Shown in pieces: positions 24,428 to 35,131 of a stretch of 64,000 nt of DNA. Positions within the stretch are counted from its first letter, which is position 1. Each line of letters begins with the position of its first letter. Made by a program: the position numbers and the translations under genes. The notes below the pieces were generated by a model. The model searched no databases. It was not told the DNA's origin and worked only from the letters and a program-made list of their open reading frames with translations. Source of the stretch: Spongilla lacustris (Eukaryota > Porifera > Demospongiae > Spongillida > Spongillidae); assembly GCA_949361645.1 (NCBI GenBank), contig OX442435.1, forward strand, positions 3,396,220 through 3,460,219, read 5' to 3'.

Positions 24428-24861
24428 ATGATGCAAATCGCTGCTTTGTTGTACTGCTGCAGCTCATGGATCACAACAAGATTTCATAAAGATTGGATCA
24501 TCAGATTATGGAGTATTAGCAATAGCATTTGTAATGCTATTGATTTTGTATTGGGATTAAACCCAGCAGGTCATCACTACGAGCAGGATAAGTTACGACC
24601 ACATTTCATAAAATGTTTGAAAATTGAACAAATGACATACATCTTTCCCTTCAAAAAACATACAACCATGCAGGAAAGTCTAAGACAGAGTATTTGTATG
24701 TATACTGTCACTGCTGCATGCCACATGATGGTGAGGAACGGGTGGCTCAGTGCACTGGTTGCAAGGAATGGTATCACGAGTCATGCAAGAGCATTGGACC
24801 CCAAGCGATGACTGGAAATGTAAAGTGTGCATTGCTGGGGAGAAACAGTCTGCTTAGTTGA
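24428..24861 (+). pseudogene. Degenerate Ulp1-like protease plus PHD-type finger (transposon-associated)
   Basis: Reading across frames gives S-D-Y-G-V-L-A-I-A-F, then Y-E-Q-D-K-L-R-P-H-F-I-K-C-L, then C-H-C-C-M-P-H-D-G-E-E and Q-C-T-G-C-K-E-W-Y-H-E-S-C. The first block corresponds to the S-D-C-G catalytic motif of C48 (Ulp1/SENP-like) peptidases, but the Cys is Tyr. The last is a PHD-like Cys/His finger. At least two frameshifts separate the pieces. Proteins joining a Ulp1-type domain to a PHD finger are common as transposon-linked multicopy genes in sponges and cnidarians (family knowledge). The upstream part (24280-24430) is too decayed to read. Confidence 0.5.
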
Positions 24862-25153
24862 TAAGCACCCTTAATACACCATTTGTCATCTAACAAATGT
24901 CATGGTTGCACGTTATGATTAATTGCGCAAAAGATAAATGGACCGTATTTGATACAACTGAGTGAATGTGTGCAGGTATTGCACTGTGTGATGCATGTAT
25001 CTAAAGTAATATCTGGGCAGAATGGGCACACTATTTTTCTTAGGACCTCACACCCACATCCTAGAGCTATGCACTTATTAGTAAGTAAATTGAGGGTAAC
25101 TGAGAACAAAGGTCTTAGGGGTTTATAATTCACTAATAAGAGCATGTCACTAT

Positions 25154-25195
25154 CCCCCCCCCCCCCCCTCCCCCCCCCCCCCCCCCCCCCCCCCC
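25154..25195. repeat. Poly-C tract (42 nt, one T interruption)
   Basis: C runs at 25154-25168 and 25170-25195 separated by one T. Confidence 0.95.
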
Positions 25196-25403
25196 TCAGC
25201 CATGATATTATATTGCTTCTAGGTTGCAGAAGTTCACAAATTGCGCAACGTAATTTTTGTGCCGCAAATCCCGCAATTTATAAATGGACCATGCATACAG
25301 TAGTACGATTGACAGTTTGCGCAACAATTTATAAATTGTTGCGCAATACGTGAATTCACATAATGCGTAGCGCAATTAATAAAATGCGCAAATTCACAAT
25401 TTG

Positions 25404-26095
25404 CGCCCAACACCACTACCCCTCCCACTTATTACCTAATACCACTACCCCACCCGATTACTACCTAATACTACTACCTGCCTAAACCCTCAATAAATTG
25501 ATATTAATTTTATTGCTATTTATGATCACCCCTCCACCCTTCCCCTGCAGCTAAGGGCAATGCCCTTGCTCACACTTCACATTTTGTAAAGGCTAAGTAA
25601 TGGGGGTGGGGTAGTGGTATTAGGTAGTAAGGGGGTGGGGTAGTGGTATTAGGTAATAAGGGGGTGAGGTAGTGGTATTAGGTAGTAAGGGGGTGGGGTA
25701 GTGGTATTAGGTAATAAGGGGGTGAGTTAGTGGTATTAGGTAGTAAGGGGGTTGGTAGTAAGGAGGTGGGGTAGTGGTATTAGGTCGCAAGGGGGTGGGG
25801 TAGGGGTATTAGGTAGTAAGGAGGTGGGGTAGTGGTATTAGGTAGAAAGGGGGTGGGGTACAGCTATTAGGGTATTAATAAAAAGCTGTAGTAAGGGGGT
25901 GGGGTAGTGGTATTAGGTTATAAGGGGGGTAGTGGTATTAGTTATAAGGGAATGGGGTAGTGCTATTAGGTAATAAGGGGGTGGGTGCTGGTATTTGTTA
26001 GTAAGGGGGTGTGGTTAGTAAGGGGTGGGGTACTGATTATATCTCTACCCCACCCCCTTCACCTTACTACCTGAAATGTATTAAAACCCTTGCAG
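25404..26095. repeat. Minisatellite foldback element, copy 3 (C arm + core + G arm)
   Basis: A short C-strand arm (25410-25490), a shortened core (25490-25600; lacks the first ~90 bp found in copies 2 and 5), then a G-strand arm of about 17 units to about 26035. After a gap, a lone C-strand unit (CTACCCCACCCCCTTCACC) and an AAAACCCTT junction follow. The arms are inverted relative to each other, so the element can fold back. Confidence 0.93.
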
Positions 26096-26251
26096 GCTTA
26101 GGAATGTGATTTTTTTTTTCTTCTGTGGGTTAGTGTAACTGAAAAAAGTTAGCTACTATCTCTGAAGTGTGCATGCCGGGTTTGCTAACACACAAACATG
26201 TATGAAACTTTAAAATGCATTACTGTGTATAAAGTTTATTTTAGAACTCTT

Positions 26252-26276
26252 CCCCCCCCCCCCCCCCCCCCCCCCC
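26252..26276. repeat. Poly-C tract (25 nt)
   Basis: Uninterrupted C run. Confidence 0.95.
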
Positions 26277-27511
26277 TGCCATTCAAAAATACACACACTA
26301 GATAGCTTTAGTCACAGAACTCTGATAAAGAAAGCAGCGACAGGAGACAAGAACTGGACCGAGGCATACTTCTCTAAACTCCTTCCCTTGATATCGATGC
26401 AAGTATGTACTGTGCACTGATCCCTTAGCTATAGCTAGCTATACAGTGAAGCAGAGCCATTGCAACATACCTTCTTTTTTTTTTAAAGTGGTTAGTTTGT
26501 GTGGTTAGCTGAGGTAATAGTAATGATAATTTGAGTTGATGATGCATTAGATAGCAGAATACCTGGATGTGCTATGCGGAGATGTGCATATATAAATAAA
26601 TTATATAGATAGAAACACCTTAGATAAAATGGTCAAAATCACTATTAGTGAGTAACAACTGTGTATATGGGACAAAAAAATTTCTAGCTGGCATTTAACA
26701 TGCACGAGAGGTACTGAAACATATATCAGTACAAAAGGTACAATCAAAATAACACTCAAAAGTAAAATGCTTTTCAAGACTTCTCTCTTTAGAGTATGTG
26801 TAACATATAACTATTTCATGTTACACAATAACTCATACTGAACATTTCAAAGAAAAAAAATGTGTCTAACTCACACACTAGGCACCGAAACACAATGGGC
26901 TGGCCTGTTCCCTGTGCAGTTGTATCCACATGTTCAAGCCCCTTGTCATGATTTCACAGAGGACTTAATGCAAATGTTGTTATGTATAAAAATGCAAAGC
27001 CTTTCTGAGTTAAGATACAGGTACATGTACAAAACAGGCCAAAATGATAGAAACAGTACTTACATAAAGTATGCATAGCGATTTGATTAAATTCCACAAA
27101 CCAGACAAATGAGGACAATGGATACTAAGGATCTCGGTTTTTGTCTCAAGCAGCAGTGGAAGCCTCTTCAAACAAAAGGGTTAGCTTCAAAGCTCTCCAC
27201 GATGCATTTCGTATCCAGGTTTTCTTCTATCTATGGTTTTAGCAAAATAAGCCTACTGTATGTACGTGTACCCTGTAGTGCAGTTATTTGTACATAACTC
27301 TGGGGATTAATGCACATATAGATTAACAGCATGCTCCTTTAAATTATTATGTCACTGAGATGACCATTGTTGTTTGTGAATGTTTGTTTTTTTGTTTTAT
27401 TTTTATTTTTCCTCACCCGGCCTTGGTGTGTTTGCTGCATTATATGCCACAATCTTGCTCAACCATTTATCACAGCCTTGCCCAGTACACACCAGAGGCA
27501 CATGTATGCAG
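26277..27511. other. Stretch with no assigned gene; possible 5' part of the NIPSNAP gene
   Basis: First exons of the downstream NIPSNAP gene should lie here. One candidate (about 27166-27220, V-E-A-S-S-N-K-R-V-S-F-K-A-L-H-D-A-F, before a possible donor GTTTTC) is open and between splice-like signals but could not be linked. Confidence 0.3.
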
Positions 27512-29653
27512 GTTGTAAGATGTATTGGTTTGCTGATGGTCCAAGTACTTTGAATCAGTTAGGTTAGTGCATAACTTGGTGGATGCATACTACATACTTT
27601 ATCTACTCATGGCCCTGCATATACCTTGTACCCACCTGGGATTTACCGCTCCCACCCCCTATTTGACAAACCCACCCCCTGGTTTATACATGTGTGCCAT
27701 GTCAAAATAAAACTGCATGGCATGCCATTTGGTATAGAGGGAAGACTTTCATTTCTGCCCAACCCGTATATTTATATATATATTATATATATATACACAT
27801 TCCGAAACCCACCCCCTGTTGCAAACGTGGAGGTAAATCCCTGCCCAGATATGTATATTATTCTCTATCATTTTCCCAGTGTGCGCATAGGAGTCATCTC
27901 TAAATGACTAGCCATACCACCTGGTGTAGGGTGTGTGTTGCAAGCAGTAGGTGTGCTGGTCTGTAACAGTGTGCATGTGTGACAAAGTTTGTGCTTGCTT
28001 TTTTTCAGCAAAATGTTTTGATGTACCTTGTTCCGTGGTTCGAACATAATCTCAGTGTGAAGAAGTCATTCGGTGAGTAAAATCCACTGACTTTGGCTCA
28101 CAAATTTTGCTGTTTTATACATGTGTGTAGTGGAAAAATTGCATGACGACATGACATGTAAATGGAACTACCCAACTGTATCACTTAACCTTCATGTGAC
28201 CTTTTATGGTATAGGTGTGTAATCATTCTTACCCTTAGGCGCATATGAGCTGGTAACACACTCCGTGCAACCAGGAATCTTACCTCATTATGAGCACAGG
28301 TTGCTTCAAGGTCTACCAATAAGGCTAGCTATGGATTATCCAAAACCATTGGGCATATGGTATTCTGATATTGGACCAGGCAGCACAGGTACTTTTGTTA
28401 GTTCAAGTGTTTTGAAGCAGCCCTGATATCTAGGGATGATGTGTTCACTGAGTAATCTGGTGGTGATGTGTTGTGTTGATGTTAATGGTGGTAATGTGTT
28501 AATGTTGATGATGGGTTGGTGGTGATGATGTTTCAATGGTGATGATGTGTTGATGGTGATGATGTGTTAATAGTAATACTGGGTTAATGTGTTGATGTTG
28601 ATTTGTTAATGGTATCAGAGATACATGTACTATTAACAAACAGAGATTTTAATAGTTTAAATTTTCTTTAACCCATCACATCTGTAGAAATTCACTGAAC
28701 AAATGGGACACGTTTGATCCCTAAAAACATGTGATGGGCACACACAATCAACATTACACTGTCAAAATAATTTACCCAAACCAGTCACTATTGTAACACA
28801 ACAGTGTGGCTCCCCCCAAGAGTATGGGTGTAGCAAATGTCACTGGGAGGTTTGTGAAGATGCTATATGCCAAAAACTAAAGCGATGGGCACACAATAGG
28901 CTATATGAGTGATATCTACCAAAAACATGATGATAACACTCTCTTCTAGAGAAGCCGATTCTCCCCCAAAAGTTCCAAAATTGCTTATGTTTCTTCTCCT
29001 TCAATTGTAAAGGGCATAGCAACAAATGCTTAATGAACGATTGTCCATAAGTTGCCTGTATTACAATAGAAAAGGATAATTGTTACCTTGACTGGTTTTT
29101 CAAACTACAAAATCCACCCTCTTTTTGGTATACTTATAGGTGTGATTCACGCTTGCGAGGATCATGCGTGCTAAAATTGCTGAAGTCAATGGTCCATTTA
29201 TACATAATTATTATCTCTGATGGTGACAATTTGTTGGTGTTGATAAAATCTATAAAGTCTTACATGTATGTCCCTGTATATACATGTATAGTACACACAC
29301 AAATTCGCCACTGAAATTTTTTTGGCACATGAAATATAGCATACATTGTTTTGCATTTGCTTGTTAATTTAGAACTTGCTTGTATGTGTAGTTCTCCCCA
29401 CATGACTGTGTTGCATGTGGTTTCTAATAGTGTACCAACTATGGCCGCATGAAAGTCTGGACAAAAGAGCAGAACACCAAGGCAATCTTGCCAGAAATGA
29501 AGTATGGCATGAAACATGTGTGTGCAGATTTTTGAGACTTTTCATCATTCTGTTGTCAGTGTTTCCCTTTGATCAGTTCGAGATGTTATGAAGTTCGTTC
29601 AAAGCATTTATGTAAAGGCGCTTGTTCCTACACCATTCTCTTCACTGAAGTAA
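27512..29653 (+). CDS. NIPSNAP: NIPSNAP family protein (5' end incomplete)
   Basis: Exons: 27512-27562 (probable; W-F-A-D-G-P-S-T-L-N-Q), 28009-28072 (P-W-F-E-H-N-L), 28239-28388 (Y-E-L-V-T-H-S-V-Q-P-G...L-G-I-W-Y-S-D-I-G-P), 29431-29517 (V-Y-Q-L-W-P-H-E-S-L...R), 29583-29653 (V-P-T-P-F-S-S-L-K, then TAA). The last four join in phase with GT-AG borders; the final intron is only 65 nt. NIPSNAP proteins carry two ferredoxin-like (DABB-like) halves and are usually mitochondrial. The landmarks Y-E-L, G-x-W-Y-x-x-I-G, V-x-x-L-W-x-x-x-S-L and the P-x-P-F-S end are typical. 28239 onward is the second half; 27512 fits the end of the first. One exon between 27562 and 28009 and the N-terminus remain unlocated, so targeting cannot be judged. 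Confidence 0.8.
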
Positions 29654-30953
29654 GGCTGCCTCTAGTTTTGATGATGGACTGTTCTCAGGAAAATGGATGT
29701 TTGGATAAAGTTTAGAAGTATTTCATTAGTATGATTTGAGAAATAAGAAATATTCGTGAGGTGTCTGTGTACATGTACCTATCTGATTGCAAGTGAATAA
29801 TGTGTGTGGGAAGGTTAATCATTAATGATACCAATATTCTTTTCAATGAAGCAACAGTTAATGTTGTGTCATTACAACAAGATATTTGAACTATGATGCA
29901 CTTCAGTTGAGAAGTTAAATACTATTGTTCTAAATAATCTCAGAAAAGAATGAAGAAATAGGTAAGAGCAAAATTCAAAGTTTGAAGATGTATTATACAT
30001 TGTACATGTACATGTAGAAATTGGGCTCTGGATTTGCCTATCAGTATGTGATGCTATGTTGCTGAAAACTGAGTTCTGGTACAGGGGACACAATATACTA
30101 GGATTATAAATATCAATAGAAATCAGTGAGTGCTATAATTGCTGGCTGCTTATGATTTATTGTGAGCATTTCATAAGGTGTTGTTATTTATTGCAGTCTA
30201 AATTAGTTAAGTTTTAATGAACATCTAATACTAATTGACATCAAATGCCAATTGCAATTCCAAAAAGTTTATAGTATGAAAAATGGAACATGTTTGTTTT
30301 TGACTAATCATATGGGTCTAGTATTTCATTGTGTTTTTTCATAGACATGTTGAACTAATTATTTAACTAATTTAAATTTTCAATACAGAGTACCTATTGT
30401 TAAAAAAACACCCAGTATCCTAGCTTATCAACATATTTTCTTACAGGAACATGAAAAAATAACATACCTTATGTCCAGTTTGAACCTGACACAATGATGA
30501 AAGTCATAGTAACTTCCATGGAAGTGAGTACTAAGGTGCAAATTGGCGCTGTAATGTTTGAGATCACGTCTGAATTAGTGATGATGATGAACTGATAAAC
30601 ACAATAATAATGGATGTTGTCTGCAGTGGTGCTGATTTAAATGAATTCAAGGTTTGCAATTTATTGTAAACTTTCAAATCAGTAAATACTTACAGAGGTG
30701 GCTATGGAGGGGAGGGTCACCAAAATGGGGTTTGGCATATTATACTTGTATATATTTGTCTGACTTATACCAGTAGAATGGTCTTCACTTCCATATAGTG
30801 GTACTAATTAATCTATACATATTGACAATGGAAGTATCAAGAACACATGCAAAAGAGTGTACAGACCCTTCAAAAAATACCAGCACCTACGGATCTAGAC
30901 CCTTCAAGAATGAAAATTTGTTGACCTGCTCGTTGTACAGACCCTTCAAAAAA
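29654..30953. other. Non-coding stretch downstream of the NIPSNAP gene
   Basis: Presumed 3' UTR, then AT-rich spacer. A short GACCCTTCAA(A/G)AA motif recurs three times at 30865-30955. No gene seen. Confidence 0.5.
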
Positions 30954-31346
30954 TTACTTGCATAGTAACCTGAATGCTGGGAACATTGAAAAGCCAATTT
31001 GAGAAGGTACTGTTGTCTGGGGCCGCAGGGCAGGTGCTTTCACTTGTATGTTATTGCATTGATGCAACCGTTCCTTGGAAACTTTAGCTTCAACCACTAC
31101 ACCAAAACTTGTATTTATGACTGGACATGAGGTGGACAACTTCCAATTACGTTTTTTAGGACAAACTGAATCAAACGGAGAGAAAACTTCCAATAGAGTT
31201 TTGTGATCTAATTGCAAGAGTGTTTTTATGTTACTGTTTTCACATGGAATTAGGTACAAACTTTTTTGAGCCCTCTCGTCAACTAGCAAGTCAACAAATC
31301 TTTCATTTAGCGCATGCGCAATAGAATACAGTACGTATGTAAACAT
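30954..31346 (-). CDS. Hypothetical ORF, 130 aa, unknown
   Basis: An ATG-initiated frame of normal composition (L-L-V-D-E-R-A-Q-K-S-L-Y-L-I-P-C-E-N; F-S-P-F-D-S-V-C-P-K-K-R-N-W-K). The 3' end has a possible donor (CAG|GTTACT at about 30970), so it could be a first exon rather than a whole gene. Upstream, 31347-31420 is locally CpG-rich, which would suit a promoter. No family recognised. Confidence 0.35.
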   Translation of the reverse strand: MFTYVLYSIAHALNERFVDLLVDERAQKSLYLIPCENSNIKTLLQLDHKTLLEVFSPFDSVCPKKRNWKLSTSCPVINTSFGVVVEAKVSKERLHQCNNIQVKAPALRPQTTVPSQIGFSMFPAFRLLCK

Positions 31347-31546
31347 ATCGACGTGCGCGTTGCTAGGATTGGAAACGAATCACGTGCGCCATAGCACCTA
31401 CGCTGACCAAAAAGCGTAATCATAGATAGTTCTGGCGTAATTGAAGGCTTGAATAGAAGCCTTGCATATCACAAGGTAACGAAACACAAGTTTAAATGAA
31501 GTAATCTATAGACGATTTTACGCCATATTTAACAATACAGCAAACG

Positions 31547-32365
31547 CAGTGGCGGATCCAGGAATTCGGCAAGGGGGGGTCCGACATGAATGATGGATGA
31601 GGGGAGGGGGGTGGGGGGGGGGGGGGCGCGAAGCGCGCGCAAAATTTTTTGCATGTTATTCCATAGATAGTGTAATAGGGAGATTGGAAACGGAGGCAGT
31701 CACTTGCATTCAGTTAAGTTCTTGTTCAGTCCCAGGCTTACTTTTAAATGGGTGTGTTTCATTTGTCAGTTTCGTCAGATTTGTACGTGCATGCGCTTAT
31801 TAACCATAGATACATCATACTCAGATAACCTACTTCATGCAATGAACAGTATTCTATTTCGTCCCCTGTACATCAGCTGTATAAATCTTCAGCGGACCTA
31901 CATGTATATAGCCTGCAATTTGAAAACCACCTAGCCTAGCCTCTTGGCACGTATAAACGCTGGTCAAGCGAATTATAGAAAAAAAAAGTCGCGAATCACA
32001 TAGGCGACGCGCATGCAATTTTATGCGTCACCAGAGATAGTACTAGTATATTGACTGTCGCGTGTACGAACGATGTCATTGTATGAAATTAAATCAGCCC
32101 CCCCCCCCCCCCCCCCCCATACACACACACACACGGCACACCCCGGTTAAGTTTATACCTTCCGACGCCTATATGATATACGAAGAATGCAAAGCGACGC
32201 TTTTCAACGATGCGTCGTCGAGGAACAATACACCCGGCGAAGCACCTTTATGTGCACGCGACTGTGGTATTGATAGTAATTATATTCATCATGGGTCCTG
32301 CATGGGGGGGGGGGGGGGGGGGGGGGGTCTGGACCCTCAAAACCCCCTCGCTGGATCCGCCCTTG
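31547..32365. mobile_element. Possible hAT-like MITE with GGATCC-containing ends and G-tracts
   Basis: The left end CAGTGGCGGATCCAGG and the right end, reverse-complemented (CAAGGGCGGATCCAGCG), form terminal inverted repeats of about 16 bp. Inside are poly-G (31600-31626), poly-C (32100-32119) and poly-G (32304-32327) tracts just within the ends. I do not see a matching 8-bp target duplication, so the two ends may belong to separate insertions. Confidence 0.5.
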
Positions 32366-32815
32366 AAACGAATAGGCCATTATTTTTACCTTGGGGACAA
32401 AATCCGTAGATCTAAAAGAACTGTCCTCGTCATTATTTGTGTATATAATCATAGATAATATAATGCTCATGGTCTATTACGTGCCCATCGCTATGTTGTT
32501 TGCGTATAGCACATTCAGAAACCCCGCTGTGACGTTTGGGGTACCCTTTAATACTCTCCGGGACAGCCACGGCGTTGTTACGATGGTAGCTGGTTTTGAT
32601 ACATTATTTTGGTAGAGCTATGTTGTTGTGTGCCCATTACATGTTTTTAAAGGTAAGCCACGTCCCATTTGTTCTGTGAATTTCTTCAGAAGCGTCACAT
32701 TACATTAAGAAAAGGGAAATTGGCAATTCCCAACGCGTAATTAATGAGAATATGGGTCTGGGTACGAGACTACCCACTCAACGAGCGATATTATTACATG
32801 TACAAAGGACGGGGA

Positions 32816-33215
32816 TGATTGTAGTAAGGGGGTGGAGTAGTGGTATTAGGTAGTAAGGGGGTGGGGTAGTGGTATTAGGTAGTAAGGGGTGGGGTTGTGG
32901 TAATAAGTAATAAGGGGCTGGGTAGTGGTATTAGGTAATAAGTGGGTGGGGTAGTGGTATTAGGTAGTAAGGGGGTGGGGTAGTGGTATTAGGTAGTAAG
33001 GGGGTGGGGCAGTGGTATAAGATAATAAGGGGGTGGGGTAGTGGTGGCGTGGTAGTAGATAGTAAGGGGATGGGATATAGGTAAAAACGGTAGTCAGGGG
33101 GTGGGATAGTGGTATTAGGTAGTAAGGGAGTGGGGTAGAGGTATAAAGGGGGTCGGTATATAAAGTGGGAGTGGTGAGTAAGAGGTGGGATAGTGCTATG
33201 GATATTAATTAGTTG
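32816..33215. repeat. G-rich minisatellite arm, copy 4
   Basis: About 14 G-strand units, becoming degenerate after 33050. No core next to it. A poly-C tract at 33259-33274 follows. Confidence 0.92.
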
Positions 33216-33619
33216 GGGTACGCATGGCGGGGGGTGGGGGGGCATACGCCCACCTCCCCCCCCCCCCCCCCCCCTCCTTCCTTTTGCTCATCGAGCGGAT
33301 ATCTGTGGTCACGAAGCATATATGCTTAAGCTTTCTCTGTAAAGTATTCTTATACATGTATAAGTATAGTTTTTGTTGACAGGCAGCTGGAGGGTGGGAC
33401 CGGCTGCCTAGGCATTTGGGTCCGGGATAATTAATTTTTTACATCTGGGCATCTAGTCCGGGGGGCGGGGGGGGGGGGGGGAACCCAGTTGCCTAGGCCT
33501 TCGGACCCTAAATGGGGTGGGATCCGTAAGCCTGTGACACCGATTCGGATAATTAGCCGGACTTGATACTATTCCATCATAGACAAGCAAACGGATAATA
33601 TCTAGGCAAGACTGTATCC

Positions 33620-34835
33620 AAGCCCCTTATTACCTAAGACCACTACCCCACCTCATTACTACCTAATACCACTACCCCACCCCCTTGCTACCTAATACCA
33701 CTACCCTTCCCACTTATTACTTAATACCACTACCGCACCTGATTACTACCTAATGCTACTACCTGCCTAAACCCTTAATAGATATGCATTGGCAGGCAGA
33801 TGTGCAAATTTAATTAATCAGAAGCCATAGAACTGTTGTACCATAATGTCACCGTAGGGTTGGAAGTATAAATTGATATTAAATTCATTGCTATTTTATG
33901 ATCACCCCTCCACCCTTCCCCTGCAGCTAAGGGCAATGCCCTTGCTCACACTTCACATTTTGTAAAGACTAAGTAATGGGGGTGGGGTAGTGATACTAGG
34001 TAGTAAGGGGGTGGGGTAGTGGTATTAGGTAGTAAGGGGTGGGGTAGTGGTATTAGGTAATAAGGGGTTGGGGTAGTGGTATTAGGTAATAAGGGAGTGA
34101 GGTAGTGGTATTAGGTAATAAGGGGCTGGGGTGGTGGTATTAGGTAGTAAGGGGTGGGGTGGTGGTATTAGGTAATAAGGGGGCGGGGTAGTGGTATTAG
34201 GTAGTAAGGGGTGGGGTAGTGGTATTAGGTAGCAAGGGGGTGGGGTAGTGGTATTAGGTAGTAAGGGGTGGGGTGGTGGTATTAGGTAGTAAGGGGTGGG
34301 GTGGTGGTATTAGGTAATAAGGGGGTGGGGTAGTGGTATTAGGTAGTAAGGGGTTGGGGTAGTGGTATTAGGTAATAAGGGGGTGAGGTAGTGGTATTAG
34401 GTAATAAGGGGGTGGGGTAGTGGTATTAGGTAGTAAGGGGTTGGGGTAGTGGTATTAGGTAATAAGGGGGTGGGGTAGTGGTATTAGGTAGTAAGAGGGC
34501 GGGGTAATATATTAGGTAGTAAGGGGGTGGGGTAGTGGTATTAGGTAATTAGGGGTTGGGGTAGTGGTATTAAGTAATAAGGGGATGGGGTGGGGTAGTG
34601 GTATTAGGTAATAAGGGGATGGGGTGGGGTAGTGGTATTAGGTAATAAGGGGATGGGGTGGGGTAGTGGTATTAGGTAATAAGGGGATGGGGTGGGGTAG
34701 TGGTGTTAGGTAATAAGGGGGTGGGGTAGTGGTATTAGGTAATAAGGGGGTGGGGTAGTGGTATTAGGTAGTAAGGGGGTGGGGTAGTGGTATTAGGTAA
34801 AAAGGGGGTGAGGTAGTGGTATTAGGTAGTAAGGA
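33620..34835. repeat. Minisatellite foldback element, copy 5 (largest)
   Basis: C-strand arm (33625-33760, about 5 units), junction CCTAAACCCTTAATAG, full core (33780-33975; over long stretches nearly identical to copy 2), then a G-strand arm of about 30 units to 34835. A higher-order variant with an added GGATGGGGTGG block repeats four times near 34580-34700. It ends abruptly against a retroelement fragment. Confidence 0.95.
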
Positions 34836-34998
34836 CAGGTGGGCTCGACGGAAGAAATCTGCAAGCACATCGCGCAGCATGTTATGACGTATGACAACAT
34901 CTCCCCCATGTCGACATGTTATTGCATGGTGACCTAGTGGGTCAAGGGCAGCATGGGGGGCAAAATGGACAAGTCGAACGGCCTGAATTAATAATTAA
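34836..34998 (-). pseudogene. Retroelement fragment: zinc-knuckle region of a relative of 35132-38758
   Basis: Minus strand reads D-P-L-G-H-H-A-I-T-C-R-H-G-G-D-V-V-I-R-H-N, matching the C-x2-C...H-x4-C region of the neighbouring full-length element (its residues 1020-1060). A one-base frameshift separates the C-P-F-C pair. It is truncated at both sides, with the minisatellite on one and AT-rich DNA on the other. Confidence 0.8.
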
Positions 34999-35001
34999 AA
35001 T

Positions 35002-35110
35002 GTACCAAATGTAGATACAATAATATATATAATTATAATTATATATATAATTATTATTATAATTATAATTATAATATATATACAATATAAGCTCATACAC
35101 ACAACACTTG
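35002..35110. repeat. AT microsatellite at the 3' side of the retroelement
   Basis: Irregular (TA)n/(TAA)n tract next to the short 3' UTR of the minus-strand reverse transcriptase gene. A similar tract lies at its 5' side (38761-38812). Confidence 0.9.
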
Positions 35111-35131
35111 CTATATATAAACACACTACAG

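Noticed and set aside
33976..34835. Minisatellite as a telomere or interstitial telomeric repeat
   Set aside because: The unit contains TTAGG, but the repeat is about 29 bp with other conserved parts and flanks a core; it is not a telomeric hexamer array.
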